Source of the DNA: Deltaproteobacteria bacterium
GTDB taxonomy: Bacteria; Myxococcota; XYA12-FULL-58-9; JAUUZB01
Length of the DNA stretch: 5,025 bases
Assembly: GCA_030590185.1 (NCBI GenBank)
Contig: JAUUZB010000431.1
Span: 1 to 5,025, forward strand
Direction of reading: 5' to 3'
In this document: positions 1-5,025 of the stretch, piece by piece
Layout of the letters: each line of letters begins with the position of its first letter
How positions within the stretch are numbered: the stretch's first letter is position 1
Translations under genes and position numbers: made by a program
Notes under the pieces: model-generated
The model's database searches: none
The model's input: only the letters and a program-made list of their open reading frames with translations
What the model was told of the DNA's origin: nothing

Positions 1-335
1 AGCTCCATGGCCTGGGAGCCACCGTCGGTGACGCAGCAGGAGAGACCGCTGGTGTCGCAGTCGGCCGAGGCGATGATGTGGAGAAAGGCTTGCTGGGCCT
101 CCTCGCTGCCCCAGCTGGCGGTGTAGCGCACCACGCCGTCGGCGAAGCCCTCGCTCCCCAGCGCCGCCATCCGCGCCCGCATGGCCGGGTGCATCGGCAG
201 GGAGACGTTGCCGATAGCGAGGTTGATCACCTCGACCCCGGCCTTGTCCGGCCGTTGTGAAAAGGCGATCTGCGCCTGGCGGATCGCTGAGGGCTCGCGG
301 CCCAGAAAGTGAGCGGATATCTCCGGCGGCTTCAC
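1..335 (-). CDS. PLP-dependent class I/II aminotransferase, N-terminal part (3' end cut by window edge)
   Basis: The 111 visible codons read as the start of a fold-type I PLP-dependent aminotransferase, which would move an amino group between an amino acid and a keto acid in the cytoplasm. Visible marks are HFLGREPSAIRQAQ (residues 9-22), the INLAIGNVSLPMHPAM stretch (37-52) matching the 'IxLxIGxPxxxxP' opening, YTASWG (71-76) matching 'YxxxxG', and TDGGSQAMEL (103-112), the start of the cofactor phosphate-binding loop. The catalytic lysine lies beyond the window. The frame has a stop at 362-360, the SDR's own stop codon, and GTG at 335-333 is the only plausible start before an ATG at residue 48 that would remove conserved sequence. 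It follows the SDR by 24 nt. The GTG overlaps the stop of a four-codon minicistron, so initiation may be coupled. Family is confident; the substrate cannot be told. Confidence 0.87.
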   Translation of the reverse strand, partial: MKPPEISAHFLGREPSAIRQAQIAFSQRPDKAGVEVINLAIGNVSLPMHPAMRARMAALGSEGFADGVVRYTASWGSEEAQQAFLHIIASADCDTSGLSCCVTDGGSQAME

Positions 336-346
336 CCTATCACCAT
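332..346 (-). other. Possible four-codon leader minicistron (MVIG) coupled to the aminotransferase start
   Basis: Reading the minus strand after the SDR stop, a GGAGGG Shine-Dalgarno (359-354) sits 7 nt before an ATG at 346-344. That ATG opens ATG-GTG-ATA-GGG-TGA, and the TGA (334-332) overlaps the GTG start of the aminotransferase (335-333) as GTGA. The strongest initiation signal therefore points at a tiny peptide, and the aminotransferase GTG is 18 nt from GGAGGG (12 nt from the weaker GAGGG at 352-348). It may be a real coupling minicistron, chance, or the trace of an indel that moved the original ATG out of frame with the enzyme. Confidence 0.35.
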
Positions 347-353
347 ACCCTCG

Positions 354-359
354 CCCTCC
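354..359 (-). promoter_or_regulatory. Shine-Dalgarno GGAGGG after the SDR stop
   Basis: GGAGGG begins immediately after the SDR stop codon (362-360). It is spaced 7 nt from the minicistron ATG at 346 and 18 nt from the aminotransferase GTG at 335, so by spacing it serves the ATG better than the GTG. Confidence 0.5.
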
Positions 360-1280
360 TCAGGCGTCATAAACGGTGGACTCGATCGTCTCCTTGGGCC
401 CCATGACCGGCTCGAAATCGAACTCCCGGCGGAATTTCTCATCCGAAATCTGACAAGGGTACTTGAAGAAGTCGAGGAAGTACCGGGGTACCGAACGCGA
501 GCCCGTCGCGTCCAACAAAAAACTAGCGACCGAGGCCGGGATCGGCAGGGCCCAGCGGCCGGTGTACTCGAGCGCCTCGATGTACGGCACCTCACCGGCG
601 CCAGCCACGTTGAACACCCCCCACTTCTTGCAATTGATGGCGATCTTGAGCGCCTCGACCATGTCCCGCTCGTGGATAAACTGCCACATGGGCGAGAAGC
701 CGAGCAGGTAGATCAGGGTTCCCTCACGCAGGTAGGTGCTGAAGGCATTCTTGATGTTCGGACCGACGATGGTGCACGGCCTGAGCACTGCGGTCTTGAG
801 CTTGCGGTGCTGGTAGACCCAGGTGCAGGCCTGGCTGTCGAGCTGTGCCGCGTCGGTGAGCTGCGGGAAGATCTGGGCGGCGCGCAGCGGCTCGTTCTCG
901 AAGATCGGCACGTGGTTGGACGGATGAGCGCCGTAGATGTGGTAGGTCGACATGACGACCAACCGCTCGACCTCGTGCTTGACGCACAGATCCATGATCT
1001 TGGCGCTGCCGATCACGTTGAGGTCGAAGCGCTTGTTCTTGCCGGTTTTGAGATTGCCGACCCGGCCGAGGTGGAGCACCCACTGCGGCTCGTGCTGCCG
1101 GAAGATGTCCTCGATGATTCGCTTGTTGTAATTGGCGCGGTGGAACTTGATCTTGCGCCGCAGCCCCATCGGCTTGCGCCGGTAATCTACCCCAACGATG
1201 TCGTGCCCCTGCTCGAGCAGGGCGTCCGCGGTGAGTCGCGCCAGGCTGCCGGCGATGCCGGTGATCAGGATCTTCGCCAT
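360..1280 (-). CDS. Extended SDR protein, NAD-dependent epimerase/dehydratase family
   Basis: A 306-residue cytoplasmic Rossmann-fold oxidoreductase of typical length for extended SDRs, which act on nucleotide sugars, sterols or other hydroxyl/keto substrates. The nucleotide-binding motif is TGIAGSLA (7-14), where the third glycine of TGxxGxxG is Ala14. Asp32 at the end of the second strand (GVDYRR) suggests NAD(H) over NADP(H). VLHLGR (68-73) replaces the usual 'VxHLAA', MSTYHIYG (110-117) supplies the active-site Ser/Thr, and Tyr156-Gln-His-Arg-Lys160 is the catalytic YxxxK, followed by LRPCTIVGPN (166-175) and FIHERDMVEAL (201-211). I chose the ATG at 1280 over the GTG at 1292: it puts the Rossmann strand at residue 3 as is usual, lies 2 nt after the acyltransferase stop, and has GGGTGG (1294-1289) 8 nt upstream. 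The catalytic set looks intact; the substrate is unknown. Confidence 0.9.
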   Translation of the reverse strand: MAKILITGIAGSLARLTADALLEQGHDIVGVDYRRKPMGLRRKIKFHRANYNKRIIEDIFRQHEPQWVLHLGRVGNLKTGKNKRFDLNVIGSAKIMDLCVKHEVERLVVMSTYHIYGAHPSNHVPIFENEPLRAAQIFPQLTDAAQLDSQACTWVYQHRKLKTAVLRPCTIVGPNIKNAFSTYLREGTLIYLLGFSPMWQFIHERDMVEALKIAINCKKWGVFNVAGAGEVPYIEALEYTGRWALPIPASVASFLLDATGSRSVPRYFLDFFKYPCQISDEKFRREFDFEPVMGPKETIESTVYDA

Positions 1281-1282
1281 GG

Positions 1283-2110
1283 CTAGAACCACCCGTCCCG
1301 GGCCGCGAGCCCCTTCTTGACCAGATCCTCGACCGCCCCCACGACCTTCTGGACCTTCCTCTCGATCACCTCGTCCTCGTCGTCGAAGTGGCCGTCGAAG
1401 TACATCGGCTCACCAAAGTAGAGATGGAACTTGGTGGGCCAGGGAACGAAAGCGAGCGGCCCGAGGATCGGCAAGCCGATGGGCAGCGGCGCGTAGGGCG
1501 TGTTGAACAGCTGGGCCAGCGGCTTGATGTTAGTCAGGCTGATGATCGATTCCTCGGCGCCGACGATCCCGACCGGCACGATGGGGCTGTCGGCCTGCAA
1601 CGCTAAGCGCATGAAGCCGCGCCCAAACTTCTCGAGCTGATAACGCTTAGGAAACGGCTTGCCGCTGCCCTTGGCCCCTTCTGGGAAAACTAAGATGGCG
1701 TTCTCGGCGTTGAGCAGGTTGCGACAGTTGATCGGATCTCCCACCACGACGCCGGCACGGGAGAAGGCGACGTTTACAAATGGCAGGGTGGGGAACCAAC
1801 GCTCCGCCATGCTGCGCACGAGGCGTGGCGGCTTGGCCTCGAGCAACATGGAGACCGCGACCACCAGGGCGTCGAAGGGAAGCTGCCCCGAGTGGTTCGG
1901 GACGATCAGCACGCGGCCCTTGGGCACGTTCTCGATGCCGTGCACCTCCGGGCGGAAATACTTGGCGATGTATTTGGCCAGGGTCATGTAGGCCTTGGCG
2001 GCGCTCGGGTGATAGCCCCAGCGATCGTAACCGAGATCGTTGACCTGCATCGACAGGTTGGCGAAAGCCTCCTCGACTTCGCGATCAACGAGCGGGTCGA
2101 AGGTGCTCAT
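1283..2110 (-). CDS. Lysophospholipid acyltransferase family protein (PlsC/MGAT-like)
   Basis: A 275-residue glycerolipid-type acyltransferase, expected to transfer an acyl chain from acyl-CoA or acyl-ACP to a lysophospholipid, acylglycerol or related alcohol at the inner membrane. Block I reads NHSGQLPFD (72-80): His73 and Asp80 are six residues apart, the 'NHSGxxPxD' form of the MGAT-like branch rather than the HX4D of classical PlsC. Later blocks are FSRAGVVVGD (116-125), the FPEG acyl-acceptor motif (142-145), KFGRGFMRLAL (161-171) and PIVPVGIVGAEE (176-187). There is no signal peptide; the proline- and leucine-rich stretch around 205-225 may associate with the membrane. The ATG at 2110 overlaps the TPR gene stop as ATGA, with GGAAG (2123-2119) 8 nt upstream, so translation is probably coupled. 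The SDR follows after 2 nt, suggesting the two enzymes act in one pathway. Family is secure, substrate unknown. Confidence 0.92.
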   Translation of the reverse strand: MSTFDPLVDREVEEAFANLSMQVNDLGYDRWGYHPSAAKAYMTLAKYIAKYFRPEVHGIENVPKGRVLIVPNHSGQLPFDALVVAVSMLLEAKPPRLVRSMAERWFPTLPFVNVAFSRAGVVVGDPINCRNLLNAENAILVFPEGAKGSGKPFPKRYQLEKFGRGFMRLALQADSPIVPVGIVGAEESIISLTNIKPLAQLFNTPYAPLPIGLPILGPLAFVPWPTKFHLYFGEPMYFDGHFDDEDEVIERKVQKVVGAVEDLVKKGLAARDGWF

Positions 2111-3588
2111 GGGAGGAGCTTCCGATAACGGGGATCCTTGCGCAGCCCGGCGAGCTTCGGGTCGGCCTCGATCTCGCCCCAGGAAACGGTCGCCGCTGCC
2201 TTGGCCTTGGTCAGGTGCTCGATGGCCTTGTCGATGTCGCCCTGGTGGCCGTAGGCGCGCACCAGATTCAGGTGGGCATACGCACGGTCGCGGGGCCGGG
2301 CGCCGAAACCAACGCTGGCGAGCGCATCCTCGGTGACCGGGATCGCCTGGTCGTCCTTGCCCTGCAACAGGTAGACGTAGCCGAGCCGGACATACGGCGT
2401 GGGGCTGTTCGGGTGGTGGGCGATGGCGGTCCGCAGGGTCTCCTCGGCGCCGAACAGCTTCTTGGCGTCGATGTAGCGCCCGGCGAGCTCGAGCAACAGG
2501 TAGGCGGACTCCGGCAGGATGTCGACCGCGGCGGTGGAGTCGGCGATGGCGCCGTTGAAGTCCTTGAGCTTCGACTTGACGTAGCCACGCTGGGCGAGCA
2601 CCCAGGGTTGGCGCGGCACGTTGACCGCATATTCGTCAAAGGCCTTGAGCGCCTCCCGGTAGCGGCCGAGGTGGATGTAGAGCTCGCCGAGATAGCCCCT
2701 GGCGTGGAGGAAACCCGGATGACGCGCCACCGCGTTGGCCAAGATCTTGGCGGCGTCGTCGAAACGACCTTCCCGCATGCGTACGAAGCTGGCCCCGAGA
2801 ACGGCGGTCGGGTGGTGGCCGGAGCCCGAGGCGGTTGCCTTGCCAAAGGAACGCCAGGCGGCCTGGGTCTCGCCCACCAAGGCCTGGCTAACCCCGAGCG
2901 CCGCCCAGCCCTCGCCGTAGTTGGGATCCTGCCGGGTAGCCTCCTCGAGGTAGCGGCGAGCCTTTTTTATGGCGGCGGGCGGCAGGCTCAGGGGGGCGTT
3001 GGGATCGGCGGCCCGCGGGGACAGGGATTGCCAGTTGAGGATCTCGAGCGCCAGGGTGGTCGCCCGCCAGGCGCGCAGGTTTTCGGTGCCAAAGGCGCCG
3101 CGCACGATGTCGGGTTGCTCCGCGCCGAGCTCGAGGGCGAGCGCCCTGGCGATGCGCACCTCGAGGTCGAGCAGGTCGTCGAGACCGCCGGAGATGATGT
3201 GGGTGTTGACCAGCTTCTTCTTTTGCGGGTCGAAGATCTTGACGATGAACTCAATATCCGGCCAGGCCGCGCGGTAGGTACCGGTAACCAACAGGTCGGC
3301 ACCGAGCTGACGGCCGAGGGCGACGGCACTCCCGAGCTCGATCAGGGAGTCGGCGGTCATGTTGTCGTGTCGCATCGCCGCGTTGACCTGCCGCAGGGTC
3401 AGCACGTTGAGCTCCGGCTGCTGGTGAACCCGCAGCGCGAGGGCGCCGGCGAGGGCCGGGCCGATCCATTGATACTCGGGGCCCGAGGTCGAGGTCAGGG
3501 GGGCCAGCGCGATGGTGGACCGGGCCAGACCAGTAGCGGGCAGGGCGAGGAACAGAACGGCGAGAACCGCGGGCAAGCGTCGGCGCAT
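2107..3588 (-). CDS. Exported TPR protein with N-terminal TolB-N/FlgO-like domain
   Basis: A 493-residue protein starting with a Sec signal peptide: basic MRRR, a hydrophobic core at about 6-17, and likely cleavage after Gly-Leu-Ala (20-22). No lipobox cysteine is present. Residues 24-155 follow the pattern of the TolB N-terminal/FlgO-like domain seen in CadC- and adenylate-cyclase-associated TPR proteins: TIALAPLTS (25-33), WIGPALAGALALRV (41-54), LGRQLGADLLVTGTYR (91-106), KIFDPQKKKLV (117-127) and a helix ending ALALELG (149-155). About seven TPR-like helical pairs follow from 205 to 467, several with the Pro after helix B (QDPNYGEGW, RHPGFLHA, HHPNSPTPY). The tail DPKLAGLRKDPRYRKLL (476-492) is typical of TPR protein ends. 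The ATG at 3588 has GGAGGAG 10 nt upstream. It is probably a periplasmic protein-interaction scaffold, the first gene of the run that includes the acyltransferase and SDR. Its partner is unknown. Confidence 0.88.
   Translation of the reverse strand: MRRRLPAVLAVLFLALPATGLARSTIALAPLTSTSGPEYQWIGPALAGALALRVHQQPELNVLTLRQVNAAMRHDNMTADSLIELGSAVALGRQLGADLLVTGTYRAAWPDIEFIVKIFDPQKKKLVNTHIISGGLDDLLDLEVRIARALALELGAEQPDIVRGAFGTENLRAWRATTLALEILNWQSLSPRAADPNAPLSLPPAAIKKARRYLEEATRQDPNYGEGWAALGVSQALVGETQAAWRSFGKATASGSGHHPTAVLGASFVRMREGRFDDAAKILANAVARHPGFLHARGYLGELYIHLGRYREALKAFDEYAVNVPRQPWVLAQRGYVKSKLKDFNGAIADSTAAVDILPESAYLLLELAGRYIDAKKLFGAEETLRTAIAHHPNSPTPYVRLGYVYLLQGKDDQAIPVTEDALASVGFGARPRDRAYAHLNLVRAYGHQGDIDKAIEHLTKAKAAATVSWGEIEADPKLAGLRKDPRYRKLLP
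2119..2123 (-). promoter_or_regulatory. Shine-Dalgarno GGAAG inside the TPR gene, for the acyltransferase
   Basis: GGAAG lies in the last codons of the TPR gene, 8 nt before the acyltransferase ATG at 2110. Together with the ATGA stop/start overlap it supports translational coupling and fixes that start codon. Confidence 0.5.
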
Positions 3589-3598
3589 GGCTAGCTTT

Positions 3599-3605
3599 CT
3601 CCTCC
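3599..3605 (-). promoter_or_regulatory. Shine-Dalgarno GGAGGAG for the TPR gene
   Basis: GGAGGAG is 10 nt upstream of the ATG at 3588. It is the best ribosome binding site in the window apart from the one at 359-354, and it decides this start. Confidence 0.75.
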
Positions 3606-3620
3606 GAAGATGGAGGCAGG

Positions 3621-3651
3621 TTTATAACATCGGGCCCGGGGGGGGGGACAA
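3621..3651 (-). promoter_or_regulatory. Possible sigma70-type promoter with a poly-C spacer
   Basis: In the only intergenic gap, the minus strand shows TTGTCC (3651-3646; 4 of 6 matches to TTGACA) and TATAAA (3626-3621; 5 of 6 matches to TATAAT), separated by 19 nt, slightly longer than the 17-nt optimum. The spacer holds most of a run of 10 C (3647-3638) followed by GGGCCC. The AT-rich -10 stands out against the GC-rich surroundings and lies 32 nt before the TPR start, which fits a short leader. It would drive the TPR, acyltransferase, SDR and aminotransferase genes. The call rests only on motif likeness. Confidence 0.3.
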
Positions 3652-3686
3652 TAGCGGGGGAGAGGCCGTGGGAGGTCCCTGGCGGG

Positions 3687-5025
3687 TCAGAAGAAATACC
3701 CCGCCCCCAACCGCCAAAAAGCCGCCGGGTCGACATCAAAGGACGCGACCTCGCCGGTCTTCTTGACGACCGTCAGCCAGCGCGGCGCGAGTAGGCCCGC
3801 AGAGACGCTGAGCTCCAAGACCTCGAAGGGGCGGTAACGAACCGTGGCAGCGTAGCGACCCTGCACGATGTTGAAACGCAGGATAGTTGGCTCACCGGCG
3901 AAGGTTTGGTTGCTCATCCGCTGTTGCCCCCCGGCGGCCGCGGCGACGAGCGCCAGGTCGAGGTCATCGCGGACCTGCAGCTCCACACTGGCGACCAACG
4001 GGGCGAGCAGAATAATCCGCAACCAGGACACCGGCACGACGCTCACCCCCAGCAACGGCAGGGCGGTCTGGGCGCCGAACAGGTAGGTCGAGGCGCCGCC
4101 GTAGAGCAACGCCCAGGTGTCGTTGAGGCGATAGGTGCCGAAGCCAAAGACCTCCGGCCGCACCTGGGGGGGGTCGATGCTCTCGCTGTCCTCGGCGAGG
4201 CTCGCGCCTGCCCAGAGATAGAAGGTCTCCTGAGCGCTGCTCAGGTAAAGGGCAGAGACGCCGAGGCGGCCACCGAGCCAACGCAGGTCGGTGCCGGCGG
4301 CGGGCAGCTCCGGCATGGCGGCGTGGAGATCGAGCTGCGCCATGATTTGAAGACCGCTGACCCCGTCCATCCCGCGGCTGAGATAGGAGTAGAGCGAGAA
4401 GGCGGCGTGCACGCCGAGGCGACGATCGGCGAAGATACCGCCGCTCGGTGAGAGACCGGCCTCGCTGGTGAGCTCGAAAGCGGCGGACGTGGATTGACGG
4501 TCGAGGGACAGACCGACGGCGGCGCCGAGCTCGTTGCCGAGGCGAGCCACGGCGGGCAACCTGTCGTGAGCGGGATAATCCTCGCGGGTTGCGGCGGGTG
4601 GGTCGAGGGGCGGGGCGTCCACCGCCCGATAGTCGAACAGGAAGGCGAGGATCTCAGCCCCCAGATGCGGGGCGGCCGCGAAATCGGAGAGCAGCCAGGC
4701 GTCCACGCCCGGGTCGCACTCCGTGTAGAGGAGCTTGACGATCTGGTGCCCCCGGCGGCGCGCCCGTTGCACGATCGGCTCGTCGCAACCGAGGAACTGG
4801 GCCCACCGCGCCACCACCTCAGGGGCAACCGCTGTCCCGCCGCCCGCGGGCCCGAGCCCGGCGGCTGGTCCCGCCCGCACATCGAGCAGGCCGAGGCGCG
4901 CTGTGGGAGCAAACCGGGTCGCGACAAAATCACCGTTCACCGCCGCCACCGCGGCGAAATAATCACCGGCGTCGTGGGCGAGGCGCAGCGCGAGGTTGGC
5001 GCCCTCCCCCTCCCCAAAGACATAG
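3687..5025 (-). CDS. Degenerate LpqC/PHB-depolymerase-like hydrolase domain fused to an outer-membrane beta-barrel (5' end cut)
   Basis: The frame stays open to the window's right edge, so 445 residues are visible and the true start is upstream; a GTG at 4949 lies inside the hydrolase domain and is not the start. Visible residues 1-133 resemble the second half of an LpqC/PHB-depolymerase esterase: YVFGEGEGANLALRLA, then YFAAVAAVNG (22-31), RWAQFLGCD (73-81), a Tyr-Cys-Gly segment at 100-106, and the closing helix AEILAFLFDY (123-132). The nucleophile elbow GxSxG reads GEGEG (4-8) with Gly in place of Ser, the expected 'GTADxxVP' Asp region reads RAGPAAGL, and no GGHTWP-type His motif is seen, so it is probably not catalytic. 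A Pro-rich linker (134-157) leads to about 290 residues of alternating amphipathic strands ending in Tyr-Phe-Phe, the aromatic end that the BAM complex recognises. It suggests a surface or periplasmic binding module anchored by a barrel; that function is inferred. Confidence 0.75.
   Translation of the reverse strand, partial: YVFGEGEGANLALRLAHDAGDYFAAVAAVNGDFVATRFAPTARLGLLDVRAGPAAGLGPAGGGTAVAPEVVARWAQFLGCDEPIVQRARRRGHQIVKLLYTECDPGVDAWLLSDFAAAPHLGAEILAFLFDYRAVDAPPLDPPAATREDYPAHDRLPAVARLGNELGAAVGLSLDRQSTSAAFELTSEAGLSPSGGIFADRRLGVHAAFSLYSYLSRGMDGVSGLQIMAQLDLHAAMPELPAAGTDLRWLGGRLGVSALYLSSAQETFYLWAGASLAEDSESIDPPQVRPEVFGFGTYRLNDTWALLYGGASTYLFGAQTALPLLGVSVVPVSWLRIILLAPLVASVELQVRDDLDLALVAAAAGGQQRMSNQTFAGEPTILRFNIVQGRYAATVRYRPFEVLELSVSAGLLAPRWLTVVKKTGEVASFDVDPAAFWRLGAGYFF

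Noticed and set aside
78..260. Short plus-strand frame at the left edge
   Set aside because: It is antisense to the aminotransferase N-terminus, which carries clear family motifs on the minus strand.
309..1286. Plus-strand open frame of 325 codons opposite the SDR gene
   Set aside because: It lies antisense to a gene with intact Rossmann, YxxxK and other SDR motifs, its translation is rich in Arg, Asp, Leu and Val without a recognisable domain, and such long antisense frames are expected in GC-rich codon use.
1281..1292. GTG at 1292 as the SDR start, giving four extra residues
   Set aside because: The ATG at 1280 has a better-placed upstream purine stretch and begins the protein directly before the first Rossmann strand, as is usual for the family.
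2215..3594. Plus-strand open frame of 459 codons opposite the TPR gene
   Set aside because: It mirrors the TPR gene almost exactly and gives a Gly/Val/Glu-rich low-complexity translation, while the minus strand gives a signal peptide, a known domain and TPRs.
3654..3686. Rho-independent terminator after the barrel gene
   Set aside because: Only a GGGA/TCCC pairing with a two-base loop and no following U-run is visible, which is not a credible terminator.
3906..4451. Plus-strand open frame of 181 codons opposite the barrel region
   Set aside because: The translation is compositionally biased and without motifs; the minus-strand frame continues a coherent beta-barrel and ends in the expected aromatic residues.
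4947..4949. GTG at 4949 as the start of the hydrolase-barrel gene
   Set aside because: The same frame is open for 25 more codons to the window edge, and those codons encode the nucleophile-elbow region of the hydrolase fold, so the true start is outside the window.

Overview
This is a GC-rich (clearly above 60% G+C by eye) bacterial window. All five recognisable protein genes lie on the minus strand, so transcription runs from the right end to the left. Gram-negative envelope features (a predicted outer-membrane beta-barrel ending in Phe-Phe and a Sec-exported TPR protein) point to a diderm, GC-rich proteobacterium. A myxobacterial or other deltaproteobacterial-type lineage is a guess from gene content, not a demonstrated assignment.

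Layout from right to left (5' to 3' on the minus strand): (1) 5025-3687, a 5'-truncated gene for an alpha/beta-hydrolase-like domain of the PHB-depolymerase/LpqC esterase type joined to a C-terminal outer-membrane beta-barrel. The hydrolase part seems to have lost its catalytic residues. (2) A 98-bp spacer at 3686-3589, the only real intergenic gap, with a possible promoter whose -35/-10 spacer contains a run of 10 C and a good Shine-Dalgarno. (3) 3588-2107, an exported protein with a TolB-N/FlgO-like domain followed by TPRs. (4) 2110-1283, a lysophospholipid/MGAT-like acyltransferase whose ATGA start overlaps the previous stop. (5) 1280-360, an extended SDR (NAD-dependent epimerase/dehydratase family) starting 2 nt after the acyltransferase stop. 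(6) 335-1, the N-terminal third or so of a PLP-dependent class I/II aminotransferase, truncated by the window edge, with an SD-led four-codon minicistron just before it.

Genes 3 to 6 are so tightly packed that they probably form one transcript starting in the 98-bp spacer. The acyltransferase, SDR and aminotransferase are all cytoplasmic or membrane-face enzyme types and could modify a shared lipid or amino-lipid, while the TPR protein and barrel protein are envelope proteins. This joint role is inference only; no substrate can be read from the sequence. I saw no tRNA, rRNA, CRISPR array, insertion sequence or convincing terminator. The most unusual item is the degenerate hydrolase-barrel fusion, followed by the poly-C promoter spacer and the minicistron before the aminotransferase.
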